Source: Acidobacteriota bacterium
GTDB lineage: Bacteria > Acidobacteriota > Terriglobia > Terriglobales > Acidobacteriaceae
Assembly: GCA_003225615.1 (NCBI GenBank)
Contig: QIAS01000103.1
Location: 4,931-13,584 of the forward strand
Length of the DNA: 8,654 nucleotides
Reading direction: 5' to 3'
The stretch's first letter is position 1. Each line of letters begins with the position of its first letter. The translations under genes were made by a program, and so were the position numbers. Shown here piece by piece: positions 6,650 through 8,654 of the stretch. The notes below the pieces were generated by a model. That model was given only the letters and a program-made list of their open reading frames with translations. It had not been told where the DNA came from and did not search any database.

Positions 6650-6684
6650 GCCCGTCGGGGGGGAGGGTGGACGGTCCGACGGGC
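6650..6684 (-). terminator. GC-rich hairpin with T-rich tail, candidate Rho-independent terminator
   Basis: GCCCGTCGG (6650-6658) and CCGACGGGC (6676-6684) form a perfect 9-bp stem around a 17-nt loop. On the minus strand the stem is followed by GTTCTTGTTTTC, a T-rich tail like that of an intrinsic terminator; the plus strand has no such tail. It would stop minus-strand transcripts coming from 7147 or from within the non-coding region, about 110 bp ahead of the DUF2934 start. The long loop lowers the score. The plus strand here also carries seven consecutive G (6657-6663). Confidence 0.45.
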
Positions 6685-7146
6685 ATTACGGGTTTCAGAA
6701 GGTCGTACTAGCAGTCCTGGTAAATGCTCTTAGTTCTGGTAACACTCCCACGATAAGCCCGGCAGCATTTATTGTGCAAGGGCGAATGCCTCAGAGGCGT
6801 GTGACATGCGGGCCGGCGCGGGCGACGCAAACAGGCTGATTCTTCAGGCAATTATTGTAATCAGGAATTTACCTCGCAACCCGGTCACTGAGTGTAGTCC
6901 AGCCTCAACATGCTCCCTTCTGGACTGACGCCAGCGAATCGTGGCGCGAGCCCTCGGCCTGGCGAGTGGTCGCTGGATGCGGGGATACCTAAGGCGAGAA
7001 AAGCTGCGCCTCCCAACTCTCCCCTCGGGCATGCCGCAGGACTTGGCGGTTACCATCCGCCGATGAAACAATGGACGCCGATTTACGCAACTAGCCGCAG
7101 GCGTTCCCGCACGTGCTCTGGAAGAGTTGGGTTCCTGCCACTAGAT
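6685..7146. other. About 460 bp without a convincing gene, with short inverted repeats
   Basis: Open frames of 70-120 codons cross this stretch on both strands, but none has a Shine-Dalgarno, a recognisable domain or natural composition; all are Arg/Pro/Gly-rich, as in unselected GC-rich frames. Two short hairpins are visible: CTGATT/AATCAG (6836-6841 and 6859-6864, 17-nt loop) and AGTCCAG/CTGGACT (6896-6902 and 6920-6926, 17-nt loop). A direct repeat CTGGTAA occurs at about 6717 and 6736. I looked for tRNA, tmRNA, RNase P and SRP RNA signatures and found none. It may be a long 3' region of the 7147 gene, an unrecognised small RNA ending at the 6650-6684 hairpin, or decayed sequence. Confidence 0.4.
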
Positions 7147-8169
7147 TTAGTTAGGCCTCGGATTCGAGCCGGGATCGGGTGTGCTGGATGGCGGCTGTGT
7201 CACGGGCGGCACTGGCGGCGGCGAACCGGGCATGCTGGTCGGAGACGCGTTGGGAAGATCTTCACCGGGGCGCCGTAACGTGGGAGCATTCGCCGGGCGC
7301 TCGGTGGCCTCTTCTTTTTTGGCCTGGGTTTCCCCGGGTTTCGGTATATCCACTTCCTTTTCGGTGCGGAGAATTTTCTCTCCATTGACCTTCATGGTCT
7401 CGACTCGCACCACTTCGTCACCCACCATGCGGATGAAGTCCACATCCTGCGGCGGCTCGCCATAGATCCAATCTTCGTACTCGGTTTCGCCGTCTTTTTC
7501 GCGGATCTTTTTCGGCGGGCGGCCCTTCGCGTAAATCACCATCTCCCGATTCATGCCGACCAGGACATGGTGAGTTTTGATGGCCTCCTTCACCTTGGGC
7601 GGGACCGTCTCCATATAAGCTTCGGCTGCGGACTTGGCATCGAAGTCGAATACCGGCCGCAGCAGCTGTTTCAGTTCTGGGCCCGTAAGTTCAGGTACGT
7701 AGTGGTCAAAATAAAGATCGACATAGGAACCGCGAGGATTCGCTTGCGCATCGCTAGGCGCAGCCGGCGTGGCCCCTCCTCCAGCGCCAGAAATGGTAAT
7801 TCGCTGGTACCACTTTGATTTCTTGATGGGTCCGCCGTTGATCTCGAAATGTATGTGGTCATCTTTGATGACAATGTCTGTAATCCGTGCCTGGTCGCCG
7901 GGCTTTGCCGCCGGCCCCCACATGGCAATCATCTGCTGCAGTTCGGAACCGCTGGGCGTGATTTGGCCACTCTTCAGCTTCAATCCGACCTTGCCCATGG
8001 GAAATGGCGACCGCACATAGACCAGTTCGGCATTAAAGGCGCGTACCAAATCCATGCGGGTCTGCTTGGATATGCGGGGGGCTTGCGCAGGCTTTGACGT
8101 GTCGGCAGCCGCAATGGCAGACAGCAGAACAGCCGGAAGAACAAAGGCCGTAATGCGGAGAGACTTCAT
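7147..8169 (-). CDS. Exported protein with BamE/SmpA-like segment and Pro-rich tail, function unknown
   Basis: A protein of 340 residues. The start is taken at ATG 8169 (GGGG lies five bases upstream); a GTG at 8175 would add two residues but overlaps that site. Residues 1-22 are a signal peptide (MKSLRITAFVLPAVLLSAIA and onward). Residues 35-180 form a mixed alpha/beta region I cannot place, with VDLYFDHYVPELTGPELKQL near 150-169. Residues 203-258 (LVGMNREMVIYAKGRPPKKI, then EYEDWIYGEPPQDVDFIRMV and GDEVVRVE) follow the pattern 'G.t..eV...lG.P....W.Y......v.F..g.v..v' of BamE/SmpA-fold proteins, although here in a soluble exported protein without a lipobox cysteine. Residues about 275-340 are Pro/Ser/Glu-rich and probably disordered. 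It resembles conserved hypothetical proteins of acidobacteria. An envelope role is inferred from the signal peptide and the BamE-like part only. Confidence 0.75.
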   Translation of the reverse strand: MKSLRITAFVLPAVLLSAIAAADTSKPAQAPRISKQTRMDLVRAFNAELVYVRSPFPMGKVGLKLKSGQITPSGSELQQMIAMWGPAAKPGDQARITDIVIKDDHIHFEINGGPIKKSKWYQRITISGAGGGATPAAPSDAQANPRGSYVDLYFDHYVPELTGPELKQLLRPVFDFDAKSAAEAYMETVPPKVKEAIKTHHVLVGMNREMVIYAKGRPPKKIREKDGETEYEDWIYGEPPQDVDFIRMVGDEVVRVETMKVNGEKILRTEKEVDIPKPGETQAKKEEATERPANAPTLRRPGEDLPNASPTSMPGSPPPVPPVTQPPSSTPDPGSNPRPN

Positions 8170-8196
8170 GAGCACCCCAGGGCCGGATTGCCTTTA

Positions 8197-8202
8197 ATTA
8201 TA
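8197..8202 (-). promoter_or_regulatory. Consensus -10 box (TATAAT) for the exported BamE-like gene
   Basis: On the minus strand TATAAT lies 27 bases before ATG 8169, in the sequence GGTTATAATTAAAGG. Transcription would begin near 8190, giving a leader of about 20 nt that just holds the Shine-Dalgarno. The -35 region 17 bp upstream (CTCTCA) is poor, so the promoter may be weak, activator-dependent or read by another sigma factor. Confidence 0.45.
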
Positions 8203-8279
8203 ACCCTCGCAGAATGGGCTGAGAGTACCGTCCGGCGATGTCTGGTGTTTTTGATTCCCGCGGAAAGGCAGGTGTTGTC

Positions 8280-8654
8280 CTATCCCTCGGTCGAAATCCG
8301 CATCCCATCCCGGGCCAACTGCAGAGGCAGAACGCGTCCCCCGTTGTCCCCGATGGCAGTGGCTACCCGGCTGGAGCTGCCTTTATCGACCAGAAAAATC
8401 ACGCATCCCCCACCCCCTGCTCCACAGACTTTGGCCGCGCGTCCACCGTGCTTTGCGGCAACCGCGATCAACTTATCAATCAGTGGCGTGGTAATACCCG
8501 GCGCATTAGTGCGGCGGAACTTCCATTCTTCATGCAATAAGCGGGCGACCTCGTCCCAGTCCGCATGGAATAGTGCGCGGTGCATGGCTCTGGCGATCTC
8601 GGCAATACGCTCGAAGTTGCGGAACACGCGCTTATCTCCATTAATATGCGCCTT
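8280..8654 (-). CDS. GHMP-family sugar kinase, C-terminal part (5' end outside window)
   Basis: The frame is open from the right edge to the stop at 8280, giving about 124 C-terminal residues; the GTG at 8627 is internal and the gene continues upstream beyond 8654. The segment is the GHMP C-terminal domain. A helical region with LLHEEWKFRRTNAPGITTP is followed by the glycine-rich motif 3, RAAKVCGAGGGGCVIFLV, which packs against the ATP site in galactokinase, mevalonate kinase and heptose kinases. The 'W..R...pGitTp.iD.l...A...Gg.aaKvcGAGGGGc' pattern is closest to D-glycero-D-manno-heptose 7-phosphate kinase (HddA)-like and related sugar kinases. Without the N-terminal half the substrate is uncertain. 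It lies 110 bp upstream of the exported BamE-like gene on the same strand, but that gene has its own -10 box. Confidence 0.82.
   Translation of the reverse strand, partial: KAHINGDKRVFRNFERIAEIARAMHRALFHADWDEVARLLHEEWKFRRTNAPGITTPLIDKLIAVAAKHGGRAAKVCGAGGGGCVIFLVDKGSSSRVATAIGDNGGRVLPLQLARDGMRISTEG

Noticed and set aside
6657..6670. G-rich run (seven G, then AGGGTGG) as a G-quadruplex
   Set aside because: Only one or two separable G3 tracts plus a final GG are present, and the bases are better explained as part of the loop and arm of the 6650-6684 hairpin.
6770..6810. CCGGGCTTATCG on the minus strand (near 6755-6766) resembling the 3' end of RNase P RNA
   Set aside because: The conserved GAGGAAAGTCC-type 5' element and the P4 core are absent in the region.
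7150..7175. T-arm-like sequence (GGCTCGAATCC on the minus strand) suggesting a tRNA
   Set aside because: It lies inside the coding end of the exported protein and no anticodon arm or acceptor stem can be paired around it.
6844..7278. Open frames on both strands across 6844-7278 as candidate genes
   Set aside because: They overlap each other or the end of the exported-protein gene, have no ribosome site and no recognisable domain, and show Arg/Pro/Gly-rich random composition.

Overview
The window looks like a chromosomal segment from an acidobacterium (Acidobacteriota, probably the Terriglobia/Koribacter side). This rests on a DUF2934-type protein, a TPR-secretin of a style common in that phylum, and a degenerate 7-bp tandem spacer between convergent genes. 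It is inference from gene content, not a phylogenetic result. Nothing in it resembles a phage, a transposon, a CRISPR array or a defence island. It reads as ordinary housekeeping and envelope genes plus several unrecognised small proteins.

Layout, left to right. The plus strand carries the 3' end of a HAD-family phosphatase (1-296) and then a full secretin-family outer-membrane protein with an N-terminal TPR region (391-2256). Everything to the right is on the minus strand, converging on the secretin across a 61-bp spacer that holds a short hairpin and six 7-bp tandem units. Reading leftwards from the right edge, the minus-strand order is: the C-terminal part of a GHMP-family sugar kinase (8654-8280); a secreted protein with a BamE-like segment and a Pro-rich tail (8169-7147); about 600 bp without a convincing gene (7146-6538); a DUF2934-containing two-part protein (6537-5959); a 50-residue single-pass membrane protein (5876-5724); a four-helix membrane protein of unknown function (5578-5018); a glutamine-dependent NAD+ synthetase broken by a frameshifting deletion (4929-3308); and a secreted DsbA-like thioredoxin-fold protein (3220-2318).

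Functionally, the secretin, the DsbA-like oxidoreductase and the exported BamE-like protein all belong to the envelope. The HAD phosphatase, GHMP kinase and NAD+ synthetase are cytoplasmic metabolism. The minus-strand genes are separated by about 80-600 bp and mostly have their own strong Shine-Dalgarno sequences, so they look like single-gene or short units rather than one operon.

The most notable observation is nadE. Both enzyme domains are present with their catalytic residues, but about 19 bp is missing near 4309. This removes roughly six residues and shifts the frame, leaving two overlapping open frames that only resemble a coupled gene pair. It is either a real null or split allele of a central gene or an assembly artefact. 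Other points worth a second look are the heptamer spacer, the hairpin-rich non-coding stretch at 6538-7146, and the apparent fusion in the DUF2934 protein. I did not find a clearly new multi-gene system here.
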